Positions 1-10,537 are shown, counted from the first letter of the stretch. The stretch is 43,712 bases of DNA from Deltaproteobacteria bacterium (GCA_016190375.1 JACPQR010000054.1:1-43712); one strand, 5' to 3'. Numbers and translations are program-made. The notes: generated by a model not told the origin, from the sequence alone.

Positions 1-1
1 C

Positions 2-139
2 GGCCTGCCGATGGCGAGCACGAACGACATGCTCGCCTGTCTGCGCAGGAGCGAGCCGGTCGCGGACCTGCTCGGGTTCCTCCTGTCGGACGAGCACCTG
101 ACGCTCAGGGCGTCGCTCGGGATCGCCGTTCAGGCGTGA
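2..139 (+). CDS. C-terminal end of an unidentified protein (partial)
   Basis: An open frame enters from the left edge and ends at a TGA at 137-139, giving 45 residues that include the stretch ADLLGFLLSDEHLTLRASLG. Nothing in this tail identifies a family. It ends 15 bases before the stop codon of the convergent Cys-rich lipoprotein gene. It is called coding because the frame is open to the edge and its composition resembles neighbouring real genes. The function cannot be stated from this fragment. Confidence 0.5.
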   Translation, partial: GLPMASTNDMLACLRRSEPVADLLGFLLSDEHLTLRASLGIAVQA

Positions 140-154
140 GGTGCCGCCACACGC

Positions 155-1342
155 TCAGCGGCACTCGGGGGCGCCGCAGTCTCCGAGCGAGTCGTCGATG
201 TCGCCGTCGAGGTCGAGGTCCCAGTAGTCCGCGACGCAGGAGCCCGCGCGGATCCCGCAGTCCTCGGCGGACGAGTCGTACCAGTCTCCGGCCGGCACGA
301 CGACGACCCCGTCTCCGTCCGGATCGTTCACCATTCCATCCCAGTAGCCGCCACGGTAGTGCCACTCGTAGTCGCCGGCGTTCGTCCCCCCCGGCTCGCA
401 CCCCGCGGGGATCTCGTCCACCGGATCGCAGCGCGACCAGCGCACCTCGCCGGCCCGCGGCCCGCAGGTCTGCGCGCCCCACCCGCCCCAGTCGGGTCCG
501 CTGCACCAGCGCTGCGATCCGACGACGCAGGGCTCACAGCCCGGCGGTGGCAGGTCGCCGTCGCTCTCGCAGACCAGTATCGTCCACCCCCACTGGCAGT
601 CCCACGCCTCTTCGTCGTTCGGGACCATGCCGGGGCGAACGCACACGACCGCTTCGTCCTCGAGCCGGCAGTCCCAGGCGCCGGGGTCGTCGGGGGCCTC
701 CTCGCCGACGCAGACGTCCTCGTCTTCCGTGCGGTAGCAGGTCCACTCCGAGTCGGACGGGGGGCCCGGAGACGCGTTCTCGCAGCGCCGCCGCTGTCCC
801 GGCAGCGGCGAGCATACCCACTCGTCACCCTCCTCGTGCTCGGCGCGGCAGGTGCGCGAGCTCGCTTCGGGCGAAAACGAGCAATCCCAGTAAGTCCAGG
901 CCGGGCCGAGGGGCATGTCGCCCTCGACGAGCGGGCGACGGCAGGTGATCGTCTCCGGGGAGAACTGGCAGTCCCAGCGTCCGTCCTGGCCGGCGTAGGG
1001 GTGGTCCCGCCAGAGCCCGGTGCAGGAGATCCAATCGGCCTCGTAGACGCAGTCCCACGGGCTCATACCGCCGTCGTCCGGAAGCTCGGGATCGAGCTGC
1101 ACGCATTCGAGCCCGCCGGTCGCGGTATCGTCGCAGTCCCAGTTCCCGTAGCATTCACAGGGGCAGTCATCCGGGTCGCAGCAGAAGTACGCATCGTCCG
1201 GGTCGGCGCACGGATCGCCGGACTCGACCTCGGCCGGCACGTCGCCGCCGCGGTCGGTCGAGTGATAGCAGGCACCAAGGCCGGCCGCGCAGGCCACCAT
1301 GGCGCCCAGGACCCCCACGGACTTCGCCGCGCGCCCCGACAT
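155..1342 (-). CDS. Cys-rich lipoprotein with W-x-C repeats (paralog A)
   Basis: Predicted exported lipoprotein of 395 residues. The ATG at 1342 is chosen because it gives a short signal peptide ending in the lipobox LGAC; upstream in-frame codons lie inside a repeat element and would hide the signal. The body is a chain of roughly 25-30 residue units of the form W-[DETV]-C-x(5-9)-C, for example WDCVYEADWISC and WDCRLEDEAVVC. A C-terminal module follows, with DYEWHYRGGYWDG, DPDGDGV, EDCGIR and WDLDLDGD. The protein is a clear paralog of the gene at 29655-30854 along its whole length, including the Cys-rich start (CCDPDDCPCEC against CCDPDLCPCHC). No known family is recognised. A surface-exposed, disulfide-bonded protein is inferred. 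The frame is strongly supported; the function is unknown. Confidence 0.85.
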   Translation of the reverse strand: MSGRAAKSVGVLGAMVACAAGLGACYHSTDRGGDVPAEVESGDPCADPDDAYFCCDPDDCPCECYGNWDCDDTATGGLECVQLDPELPDDGGMSPWDCVYEADWISCTGLWRDHPYAGQDGRWDCQFSPETITCRRPLVEGDMPLGPAWTYWDCSFSPEASSRTCRAEHEEGDEWVCSPLPGQRRRCENASPGPPSDSEWTCYRTEDEDVCVGEEAPDDPGAWDCRLEDEAVVCVRPGMVPNDEEAWDCQWGWTILVCESDGDLPPPGCEPCVVGSQRWCSGPDWGGWGAQTCGPRAGEVRWSRCDPVDEIPAGCEPGGTNAGDYEWHYRGGYWDGMVNDPDGDGVVVVPAGDWYDSSAEDCGIRAGSCVADYWDLDLDGDIDDSLGDCGAPECR

Positions 1343-1355
1343 CTCTCTCGCGTCA

Positions 1356-1545
1356 TGCCCATCCGGCTTCTTGCCAAGCCGGGATCCGGACGGGCAGGGA
1401 TTGAACAGGCGACAGGCGACAGGCAGCCGGCGACGGGCAATTCCGGACCCGGATGAGCAGCGCGTGCGTCCGGCGGCTGCCAGTTGCCAGTTGCCTGTCG
1501 CCTGTCGCCTGTTGGGCCAGCGTCTGGCAAGCAACCGGATGGGCA
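1356..1545. repeat. Long imperfect inverted repeat containing heptamer repeats
   Basis: The outer arms 1356-1376 and 1525-1545 are inverted copies matching at 19 of 21 positions. Inside them, 1404-1425 and 1492-1513 form a perfect 22-bp inverted repeat made of period-7 units (caggcga). Another period-7 stretch (tgccagt) lies at about 1479-1491. The whole could fold into a hairpin of about 190 bases. It begins 13 bases upstream of the start of the Cys-rich lipoprotein gene on the minus strand, so it occupies that gene's leader or promoter region. It resembles the short tandem heptamer repeats and REP-type elements known from several bacterial genomes. No transposase is present. Confidence 0.75.
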
Positions 1546-1670
1546 CGCCTCGCGGGAGTGCCATCGCCGTGCCCGGACCGAGCGGGGACGTTTCGCCGCG
1601 AGTTTCGGGGCACTCCGGGGTCCAGAGTCCCCTCGGCCAGAGCCGGACCTGCGCTACGACGGTCGCACGC
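1546..1670. other. Intergenic DNA, nothing recognised
   Basis: This stretch lies between the hairpin repeat and the stop codon of the FG-GAP gene. No convincing open frame, promoter or repeat was seen in it. Confidence 0.4.
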
Positions 1671-3137
1671 TCACTCGACTCTCGAGTACTGGACCTTCGT
1701 CGTGAACAGCCAGACGCGCGCCCCCGCCGCCTCGTCGCCGACCGCCCAGTCGTCGGTCCCGTCCCCGTCGAGGTCGTCGATCTGGATGATGCCGTCGTCG
1801 ATCGGGACGAGCGTTCCGCTCGTGTCGAGCGGCTCGACGCTGAAGATCTCGGTCGCGTCCGCGCCGGAGATCGCGCGGATGGAGCGCGCTTGGCTGACCA
1901 CCAGACGGCCGTCCGTCACGAGGTCGAAGATCCCGTCGCCGTCGAGATCGAACGTCGTTACCGGCTGCGCGCGGGGATCGTCATCCTCCCAGACGACCAC
2001 GCCCGTCACGAGGTCCCTCGCCTCGCGGATGCGGATGGTGTCGTCCGAGTGGGTCAAGAGGACCTCGTCCGACCCGCTGCCGTCCAGATCCGCGGTCCGG
2101 CCGGAGAACCAGACGTGCTCATCGGCCCGCTCGATCACGACGAGGTCCTCGAGCGTGGCGGAGCTGACCACGCGGACGTAGCGCCACTGGCCCGGCTGGG
2201 CGTCGGCGATGACGTCGTCCTTGCCGTCACCGTCGAGGTCCGGCGTCGTGCCGAGGTTTGGCCCGAACGTGCCAGTCACGGCGCGGACGACGTCGCCGGT
2301 GACGCCCGACAGGATCGCCAGGCCGACGCCGGCAGCCACCAGAAGGTCGTCGACGCCGTCGCCGTCGTGATCGCCTCCCGAGGCGATGCGAAGGAAAGCG
2401 GCCTCGGGCTCCTCGTGGCGCCACAGCGGTGCGCCAGTGGAGGCGTCGAGCGCCACGACGGCGAGGACTCCGAGGACCTCCTCGGTGCACGCGAGGTCCG
2501 ACAGTCCGTCGCCGTTCAGGTCGCCGATCGGGATGAGCCGGTAGCCGAAGCTGAGGTTGTCGGCGGAGCCGGTCGAGGTCCACAGGAGCGTGCCCGTGGC
2601 AGGGGAGAAGAGGGTCACGGAACCGGCCGTCGGTGCCGGCAGGTACCCGTCGAGAGGCACCGACGCCGCCGCCACCTCGTCGAGCCCGTCGCCCGAGCGG
2701 TCATCGACGCGCGCGAGCTGGACCGCGAAGCCGCTCGGCGCGTCCGCGGCGACGCCCGGGACCTCGAACGTCCCGAACGGGTCCATGCCGATCGCCTCTC
2801 CGGCCATGCACTCGCCTTCGGAGCACCCCCGGGGCGGACCGCCGTTCGGCGCGGCGGGGCCGCAGAGCGTTCCGGTCGAGCGCGGCACGACGACGCAGCC
2901 GCCCGCCTCGACGTCGCAGGCGGCCACCGAGCACGCGCCGCCGCCCGGGCACGATCGATCGTCGGGCCGGTGGACGCACTGCCCCTCCTCGTCGCACCCC
3001 TCCGTCGTGCACGCGATCCCGTCATCCGCGCAGTCGCAGGCCGGCGGCGGCGCGCGTTCGTCGTCGCCGAAGTCGTCATCGCCGACATCGACACAGCCAA
3101 CCGCCACGACGACGAGCCCAAGCACGGTCCGATTCAC
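1671..3137 (-). CDS. FG-GAP/VCBS-type beta-propeller lipoprotein
   Basis: Predicted exported lipoprotein of about 488 residues. The GTG at 3137 is preferred because it gives a short hydrophobic signal ending in the lipobox VAVGC. The longer frame from a GTG at 3170 would start inside a REP-like motif. A short Cys-rich segment after the signal (CDCADDGIACTTEGC and following) is typical of myxobacterial surface proteins. The rest has at least seven calcium-loop motifs of the integrin-alpha FG-GAP type (DLNGDGLSD, DHDGDGVDD, DLDGDGKDD, DLDGSGSDE, DLDGDGIFD, DLDGDGTDD), spaced as in a seven-bladed propeller. Such proteins usually bind calcium and mediate adhesion or binding; the ligand here is unknown. 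Confidence 0.88.
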   Translation of the reverse strand: MNRTVLGLVVVAVGCVDVGDDDFGDDERAPPPACDCADDGIACTTEGCDEEGQCVHRPDDRSCPGGGACSVAACDVEAGGCVVVPRSTGTLCGPAAPNGGPPRGCSEGECMAGEAIGMDPFGTFEVPGVAADAPSGFAVQLARVDDRSGDGLDEVAAASVPLDGYLPAPTAGSVTLFSPATGTLLWTSTGSADNLSFGYRLIPIGDLNGDGLSDLACTEEVLGVLAVVALDASTGAPLWRHEEPEAAFLRIASGGDHDGDGVDDLLVAAGVGLAILSGVTGDVVRAVTGTFGPNLGTTPDLDGDGKDDVIADAQPGQWRYVRVVSSATLEDLVVIERADEHVWFSGRTADLDGSGSDEVLLTHSDDTIRIREARDLVTGVVVWEDDDPRAQPVTTFDLDGDGIFDLVTDGRLVVSQARSIRAISGADATEIFSVEPLDTSGTLVPIDDGIIQIDDLDGDGTDDWAVGDEAAGARVWLFTTKVQYSRVE

Positions 3138-3158
3138 GCCGCGAGAATACCGGAAGTC

Positions 3159-3170
3159 GGGGACACGCAC
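3159..3170. repeat. REP-like 12-mer ggggacacgcac
   Basis: The 12-mer just upstream of the FG-GAP lipoprotein gene is identical to the core of the three-copy repeat cluster at 25523-25711. This suggests a dispersed repeat family rather than a local duplication. Confidence 0.5.
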
Positions 3171-3265
3171 TACCCCGCTAACCCGCCGACATCATGCGTT
3201 TTCCGGGGGCAACCGCGCGATCTGTTCGCCGGACCCGGTCAGCTGGCCCGAGGCATACTGCGCCC

Positions 3266-3553
3266 ATGCTTTTGCGGTACATCGACACCGCCCTCCGGCG
3301 CGCTCACTACGTAGTGCTCGACGACGGCTCCTTGGCCTCTCGCTTTCGAGGTCCTTCTGCGGCAGGCGGGGATCACTCGGGCCGACTGGACGAAGGCGTA
3401 GCCACCAATGCCCCCATTCGCGGACGGGCGGCGTCCGCATTTGCGGTCGCCCGGAGGCCGGACGGCCCGGAATGTCTGGTTTTTCGCCGAAGTCATCGGC
3501 ACGGCCGTTGCGACGACAGGTGCGCCCGCGCGGGCGGCGGGTTGATGAAATGA
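3266..3553 (+). pseudogene. HicB-like antitoxin remnant
   Basis: The ATG at 3266 opens with MLLRYIDTALRRAHYVVLDDGS, which closely resembles the N terminus of HicB-family antitoxins (usually M-L-x-x-YI-x-A-A-M-x-x-A-x-YE-x-L-x-DG). The expected next part (YGEIPG-like, then the conserved core) is missing. In this frame the remainder is low-quality Arg-rich sequence to the stop at 3551-3553. A +1 frame reads FEVLLRQAGITRADWTKA and then stops, so a frameshift is possible. A -10-like hexamer, catact, lies at 3254-3259, six bases before the ATG. No hicA partner is present. The resemblance rests on about 22 residues only. Confidence 0.4.
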
Positions 3554-3603
3554 GGTCTATCGGCTACAAATCCATGACTCGCAGGGGAGTCTCCAAGAGG
3601 CGC

Positions 3604-4986
3604 ATGGCCGGCGAACGTATCCTCGTCGTCGATGACAGCGCCACGATCCGCCGGGTCGTGGAGATGACGCTCGTCCGGGCCGGGTTCGCCGTGGAGTGCG
3701 CGGTCGACGGCCAGGACGGGATCGCGCGCGCGCAGGAGAGTCCGCCCGACCTCGTCCTCCTCGACTTCGTGATGCCCCGGATGAACGGGTACCAGTTCTG
3801 CCATGCCCTGCGCGGCATCGCGAACTTGCGCGACACGCCCGTGGTCCTGATGAGCGCCAAGGGCGACAAGATCGGGGGGCAGTTCGTCGAGCAGACCGGC
3901 GCCGTCGACGCCATCACGAAGCCGTTCTCGCCCGACGCTCTGCTCGCCGTCGTCGAGCACGTGATCGCGAAGTGGAAGGGACGCTCCACTCCCGAGGCGA
4001 CGCCGGAGGAGCGAACCGACGAGAACCCGCCCGTGGCCGAGGATCTGAACGAACGCGCCGCGCAGAGGCTCGCCGACGCGGCGCAGGAGATAGCCGTGCG
4101 CGTCGCGACCCGCACGGTCGAGGCCGTGATCCGACAGCGGCCCGAGCTCGCCCCGCTGGTCCGGGAGCTCGAGAGCTCGGTGGCCGCCGCCTTCGGCCGC
4201 GACGCGCTCGATCGGCTGGGCGCCGAGCTGAGAGCGCTCGAGGCCGGGGAGCGAGGCCTGCAGGCGCTCGCAGGAGACCTCGGCATGGTGCCGCTCGGCG
4301 AGATCCTCCAGCTCCTTCAGCTCCAGAAGCAGACGGGCGTCCTCGAGATCCAGGGCGAGCCGGCCGAGATCGCGATCTGCTTCCGTGACGGGGTCATCGA
4401 CCTCGCGCAGTCGCGGGGCGGACCACAGGACATGCTCCTCGGCCGCTACCTCATCGAGGAGGATCTCATCTCGAAGCAGGACCTCGACATGCTCCTGAAG
4501 AACAGGACCGGAAACCGCCTCCTCGGCGACCAGCTCGTGAAGCTCGGCTACATCCTCGCCGACGACCTGCATCGCGCGCTGACTCGCCAGACCAGCGAGC
4601 TGATCTACGAGGTCCTGCGCTGGCGCGGCGGCACGTTCCGGTTCTCGAAGGGCGCGCGGCGTCCCGAGGCCGACGCGGCGAGGCTCGACCTGCCGGTGGC
4701 GTCGATCCTCCTCGAGGGGTTCCGTCGTGTCGACGAGTGGCGGCTGATCGAGCAGCACATCGAGAGCTTCGATCTCGTCTTGCATCGCGACGACGAGGCG
4801 ATCGACCGGATGGGATCGGGCCGCCTGACGCGCGAGGAGGCTCTGGTGCTCGACTTCGTGAACGGTCGCAACACCGTGCGCGACATCGCCGAGCGGTCGC
4901 GCATGGGCTCGTTCGAGGTCTCGCGAGTGCTCTACCGGCTCCTGCAGGTCGGGCTGATCCGCAAGCGATCCGCCAACGCCGCATGA
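3604..4986 (+). CDS. Response regulator with DUF4388 (PATAN) domain
   Basis: 460-residue cytoplasmic signalling protein and first gene of a chemosensory operon. Residues 5-120 are a receiver domain with the acidic pair D10-D11, phosphoacceptor D54 (VLLDFVMP) and conserved K106 (ITKPF). An Ala/Glu-rich linker follows. Residues from about 221 to 380 match the DUF4388/PATAN type (MVPLGEILQLLQLQKQTGVLEIQG), and the C-terminal part may be a winged-helix-like element (TREEALVLDFVNGRNTVRDIA). The ATG at 3604 is chosen because the receiver starts at once and AAGAGG lies just upstream; an ATG at 3574 is also in frame. The stop overlaps the cheW start (ATGA). It probably acts as an output or adaptor of the CheA below. 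DUF4388 regulators are common in myxobacterial polarity and motility systems; the role here is not known. Confidence 0.92.
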   Translation: MAGERILVVDDSATIRRVVEMTLVRAGFAVECAVDGQDGIARAQESPPDLVLLDFVMPRMNGYQFCHALRGIANLRDTPVVLMSAKGDKIGGQFVEQTGAVDAITKPFSPDALLAVVEHVIAKWKGRSTPEATPEERTDENPPVAEDLNERAAQRLADAAQEIAVRVATRTVEAVIRQRPELAPLVRELESSVAAAFGRDALDRLGAELRALEAGERGLQALAGDLGMVPLGEILQLLQLQKQTGVLEIQGEPAEIAICFRDGVIDLAQSRGGPQDMLLGRYLIEEDLISKQDLDMLLKNRTGNRLLGDQLVKLGYILADDLHRALTRQTSELIYEVLRWRGGTFRFSKGARRPEADAARLDLPVASILLEGFRRVDEWRLIEQHIESFDLVLHRDDEAIDRMGSGRLTREEALVLDFVNGRNTVRDIAERSRMGSFEVSRVLYRLLQVGLIRKRSANAA

Positions 4987-5345
4987 GCGCCCTCGTCCTC
5001 TTCGAGGTCGCCGGAGTGAAGGCCGCTCTTCGCGCGACGGACGTTCTCGAGGTGGTCGCGGTGCGCGACGTGACGCCCGTGCCCGCGGGCCCCGACTTCC
5101 TCGCTGGAGTCTTCGCGCACAGGGGCGCGGTCGTCCCGCTCGTCGACGGGGCGGAGCGGCTCGGTGGCCACCGGACGAGCGAGCCGAGGCGCACGGGGCG
5201 GGCCCTGCTCCTCGCGACGCAGCTCGGGCCGATCGGGCTGACGATCGATCGAATCGCAGACGTCGGCGACGCCGGTCTCGAGGACCACGTTCTCCTGGAC
5301 GTCGAGGCGCTCGTTCATGGGTGCCGCGGGGCAGTCGCCGCATGA
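4983..5345 (+). CDS. CheW-like adaptor
   Basis: 120-residue single-domain CheW-type scaffold that would couple CheA to the receptor-like protein encoded next. The sequence shows the usual CheW pattern: VLFEVAGVKAALRATDVLEVV, PVPAGPDFLAGVFAHRGAVVPLVD, and IGLTIDRIADVGD. It is slightly short for CheW. The start overlaps the stop of the upstream regulator (ATGA at 4983-4986), and the stop overlaps the start of the next gene (ATGA at 5342-5345), which indicates translational coupling. Confidence 0.92.
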   Translation: MSALVLFEVAGVKAALRATDVLEVVAVRDVTPVPAGPDFLAGVFAHRGAVVPLVDGAERLGGHRTSEPRRTGRALLLATQLGPIGLTIDRIADVGDAGLEDHVLLDVEALVHGCRGAVAA

Positions 5346-6154
5346 CTTCGCTCGAGGACGGCGCGTCGAGACTGGCGGCGACGCTCCGTGCGGCGGCGGC
5401 GGGCGACCTCGGCGTGAGCCCGACCGCCGACGTGCCGCCGCAGCTCGAGGACGTGGCGGCCGCCGCCGGGGAGCTCCTCGATCGCGTCGCATCCGAGGTG
5501 CGTGCCCTTCGCGACGCCGCGTCCGATCTCGCCAGGACGCTGGACTCGATCCGGGTCGCCCAGGAGCGAGCGGGCGCCGACGCCGCGCGGCAGGGAGCAG
5601 GCGTCGAGGCGGGCTCCGAGCGGCTGCGGCTCCTGTCGGAACGTGCCGGCGAGATCGCGGCCGCGGCCGAGGTGATCGACGAGATCGCGGCCCAGACGAA
5701 CCTGCTTGCGCTCAACGCCGCGATCGAGGCGGCGCGCGCCGATCGCGAGGAGAGCCGGGGCTTCACGCTGTTCGCACAGGAGGTTCGCAAGCTGTCCGAG
5801 CGCTCCGGCGGCGTGGCGCGCGACGTCGTCGCGCTCATCGGCCGCCTGCACGAGGAGGTCTCGAGCGCTGCGGGCGCGATGGACGACCTGAGGGAGGGCG
5901 TGCGCGCCGCCGCGCAGAATGCGACGAGGGGCGCCGGCGAGGTGTCGGAGCTGATGCGGCGCGGGCGGGTCCTCGAGGAGGCGTTGCACCGCCTGCGAGT
6001 GCCCGACCCCAGGGCAGCGGCGGCCGCCGAGGAGCTGCGCCAGGCCAAGGACGCGATCCTCCGCACGCTCGAGGAGCTCGGGACCGTCCCGGACCGGGGC
6101 GACATCGCCGAGGTCTTGCAGGACATCTCGGCGGTGGTCTCCCGCCGGGGCTGA
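5342..6154 (+). CDS. Soluble MCP-like signalling protein
   Basis: 270-residue protein carrying the methyl-accepting chemotaxis signalling hairpin. The tip lies around residues 112-132 (AAQTNLLALNAAIEAA), followed by GFTLFAQEVRKLSERS, the counterpart of the usual GFAVVA-EVR-LA segment. There is no transmembrane helix and no recognisable ligand-binding domain: the N-terminal 70 residues are Ala-rich helical sequence. The cytoplasmic bundle is much shorter than in a typical receptor. It is therefore a cytoplasmic receptor-like element that would activate the CheA encoded 6 bases downstream. How it senses a signal, and whether it is methylated, cannot be seen; no CheR or CheB gene is nearby. Confidence 0.9.
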   Translation: MTSLEDGASRLAATLRAAAAGDLGVSPTADVPPQLEDVAAAAGELLDRVASEVRALRDAASDLARTLDSIRVAQERAGADAARQGAGVEAGSERLRLLSERAGEIAAAAEVIDEIAAQTNLLALNAAIEAARADREESRGFTLFAQEVRKLSERSGGVARDVVALIGRLHEEVSSAAGAMDDLREGVRAAAQNATRGAGEVSELMRRGRVLEEALHRLRVPDPRAAAAAEELRQAKDAILRTLEELGTVPDRGDIAEVLQDISAVVSRRG

Positions 6155-6160
6155 CAGCCC

Positions 6161-8509
6161 GTGGATCCGAGGCACGACCGGGAGATCCTGGCGGTCTTCG
6201 TCGCGGAAGCCCGCGAGTATCTGCGGCAGATCGGCGGCGCCGACCCCGAAGAAGCGCGACGAGCGATTCACGGCATCAAGGGCGCTGCGGGGATGATGGG
6301 CCTCGACGCCCTCTACCGCGTGATCAGCGAGCACGAGCGGAGGCACGACGCGGGGGATCGGTCGGCCGCGGCGTCGCTGGTCGAGGCGATCCGCCTCTTC
6401 CTCGAGGAGCTCGTCCAGGAGCGGGAGTCGTTCCCGCCGGGCGACCTCGAGGAGCTCGATCGTTACTTCGAGACGGAGAGCTCCGAGCACCTGCAGGCGA
6501 TCGGCCGCGCCATAGGCGAGCTTGGAGCCGGCGGCGACCCATCCGCCGCCGAGGAGCTGCGGCGCGCGCTTCATACGCTGAAGGGCGCGGCGGACGCGGT
6601 CGGGCGCACCGAGATCGCCCAGGCCGCTCACGCGATGGAGGACGTGGCCGAGGTCATGTCCCCCTCGTCCATCGAGCGACTGGCCGAGGCCCTCCCCCTG
6701 CTCGCGGCGATCGTGGCCGGCGACGAGGAGTCCGCCTCGCACCTCAAGGAGCTCCGCGCGCTGGCAGGCCCGGCCCGCGACAGCGTCCTGCCTCCGCCGG
6801 CCGGTACGGCGGCCGAGAAGGCCATCGAGCGGAGGCGTCAGGACAGGCGGCGGGATCCGGAGGGCATCATCCGTGTGGAGACGCGCACGGTCGACGGCCT
6901 GATCGACGGCGTGGGAGAGCTGTCGCTCCTCGGTCAGCGGCTGGGACGGCGCGCCTCGGCGATGCGGCGGACGGCGAGGGACGTGGCGGCGAGCCGGAGA
7001 GCAGTGGCCGAGGCCCTGCGGGCGATCGGACCGGCGCGCCCCTGGGGCCCGCCCGCGGCGGCGTTGACCTCGCTCGCCGAGGTCGCGGCCGAGCTGTCCG
7101 CGACCGCGGCGGCCCTCGACGCCCAGAGCGACGCGCTCGCGGTCGACGAGGAGACCGCGCGCCGGGTCTCGCACTCCGCGCGCGCCGACCTCGGTCGCAT
7201 GCGAATGGCCCCGGCGAAGTGGCTCTTCGAGCGCGTGACGGCGACGATCGACTCCGAGGCGCGCCGCATGGGTCGCACCGTCATCGTCGAGAGCGAGGGC
7301 ACGTCCGTCGAGATCGACCGGGCCCTCGCCGAACGGCTCGTCGACCCGATGGTGCAGCTCGCGCGCAACGCCGTCGTGCACGGCATCGAGGATCCCCAGA
7401 GCCGGGCCGAGGCAGCCAAGCCCCTCGCGGGGACGATGGTCCTGGGCGCCCGCGTGGTCGGGGGCGACATCGCGCTCTTGGTCTCGGACGATGGCCGCGG
7501 CATCGACGTGGAACGCATCCGGAATCGAGCGGTGGAGCTCGGTCTAGTGTCGCCGCAGGCGGCCGTTCATACGCCGGCGGACGAGATCCTCGAGTCGATC
7601 TTCCTGCCGGGCTTCTCGACGCGGACCTCCGTCGACGAGCACGCGGGACGGGGTGTTGGCCTGGACGTCGTGCGCCGCGAGGTCGAGAGGCTGGGTGGCA
7701 AGGTGCAGGTCCGGACGACCGTGGGCGCTGGTACGACCTTCGAGGTGCGGTTCCAGGCGCGGTTGTTCGTGCTGTGGGCGCTCCTGGTCCGCGTCGGAGA
7801 CCAGGTGCTCGCGCTGCCGCTCTACTCGGTCAGGGAGGTGACGCCAGTCCGACCCGACGTCGATCTCGTGCCCCTCGGACCGATCCTCGGGCTCGAGCCA
7901 GATGGCACGGGCCGCCCATTCGCGGTCCACATCGCGACCGCCCGCGGCCAGAACGTCGGTCTCATCGTGGACGCGGTCGACGGCCCCGTGGAGCTCGTGA
8001 CCCGCCGGATGCCGCCGCTCCTCGAGGGCCTCAGGCCTTACCTCGGCACCGCGATCACGGCCGACGGCCGTGTCACGCTGGTCCTGGACGCGGAGGCGAT
8101 TCCCGGCGCAAGGGCACCGTCGACGGTGCGGCCTCGCCGGCTCCGTGCGCTCGTCGTCGAGGACTCTGCCACGACCCGCGAGCTCCTGGGCTCGATCCTC
8201 CGGCGGGGCGGCGTCGAGGTCGAGCTCGCCGCGGACGGCCGGCAGGCGCTGCGCCGGATGGACGAGCGCGACTTCGACGTGGTCGTGACCGACCTGGCCA
8301 TGCCCAACATGGACGGCCGCACCCTGGTGCAGCGGATCCGCGCCGACCCGCGCCGGGCAAGCGTCCACGTCGTGATCGTCACCTCCCGGGCGAACCCCGA
8401 GAGCGCCGCGTTCGCGACGGAGCAAGGCGCGGTCCTGCTCGCGAAGCCGGTCTCGCGCCATCGCTTCCTCGAGGTCGTCAAGGCTCGCTCCACCCCCCGA
8501 GGCGGGTAG
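6161..8509 (+). CDS. cheA: Hybrid CheA histidine kinase with two Hpt domains, CheW and receiver domain
   Basis: 782 residues from a GTG at 6161. Two Hpt-type segments carry H37 (IHGIKGAA) and H138 (LHTLKGAA). A dimerisation region spans about 235-330. The ATPase domain has the N-box around N403-H407 (LARNAVVHGIE), the G1 box VSDDGRGID and the G2 box GRGVGLDVVRREV. A CheW-like domain spans about 535-650. A C-terminal receiver has phosphoacceptor D711 (VVTDLAMPN) and K762. Phosphate can thus pass internally or to the DUF4388 regulator. This architecture is that of alternative-function chemosensory systems such as Frz. The codons for the last 20 or so residues (8447-8491) are repeated at 10647-10691, beyond the next gene. 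Confidence 0.94.
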   Translation: MDPRHDREILAVFVAEAREYLRQIGGADPEEARRAIHGIKGAAGMMGLDALYRVISEHERRHDAGDRSAAASLVEAIRLFLEELVQERESFPPGDLEELDRYFETESSEHLQAIGRAIGELGAGGDPSAAEELRRALHTLKGAADAVGRTEIAQAAHAMEDVAEVMSPSSIERLAEALPLLAAIVAGDEESASHLKELRALAGPARDSVLPPPAGTAAEKAIERRRQDRRRDPEGIIRVETRTVDGLIDGVGELSLLGQRLGRRASAMRRTARDVAASRRAVAEALRAIGPARPWGPPAAALTSLAEVAAELSATAAALDAQSDALAVDEETARRVSHSARADLGRMRMAPAKWLFERVTATIDSEARRMGRTVIVESEGTSVEIDRALAERLVDPMVQLARNAVVHGIEDPQSRAEAAKPLAGTMVLGARVVGGDIALLVSDDGRGIDVERIRNRAVELGLVSPQAAVHTPADEILESIFLPGFSTRTSVDEHAGRGVGLDVVRREVERLGGKVQVRTTVGAGTTFEVRFQARLFVLWALLVRVGDQVLALPLYSVREVTPVRPDVDLVPLGPILGLEPDGTGRPFAVHIATARGQNVGLIVDAVDGPVELVTRRMPPLLEGLRPYLGTAITADGRVTLVLDAEAIPGARAPSTVRPRRLRALVVEDSATTRELLGSILRRGGVEVELAADGRQALRRMDERDFDVVVTDLAMPNMDGRTLVQRIRADPRRASVHVVIVTSRANPESAAFATEQGAVLLAKPVSRHRFLEVVKARSTPRGG
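8447..8491 (+). repeat. Direct repeat, left copy (cheA 3' end)
   Basis: This 45-bp segment encodes PVSRHRFLEVVKARS near the end of CheA and is repeated exactly at 10647-10691, precisely 2200 bp away. With one mismatch the identity extends left to 8442. Weaker similarity continues past the stop codon (both flanks contain gtcgcgacggt). Confidence 0.95.
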
Positions 8510-8560
8510 GAGTCCGCGTCGCGACGGTTCGAGCGAAGCTCCGGGGCCGATTTCGCCCGA

Positions 8561-10537
<1,977 letters not shown>

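Noticed and set aside
1299..3314. 671-residue plus-strand open frame
   Set aside because: It lies opposite the FG-GAP lipoprotein and the hairpin repeat. The minus-strand frame has a lipobox and repeated calcium loops, while the plus-strand product is low-complexity Arg/Val/Asp sequence typical of an antisense shadow in GC-rich DNA.
5315..7381. Long minus-strand open frame across the MCP-like and cheA genes
   Set aside because: All domain motifs (MCP hairpin, Hpt, ATPase) are on the plus strand; the minus-strand product has none.
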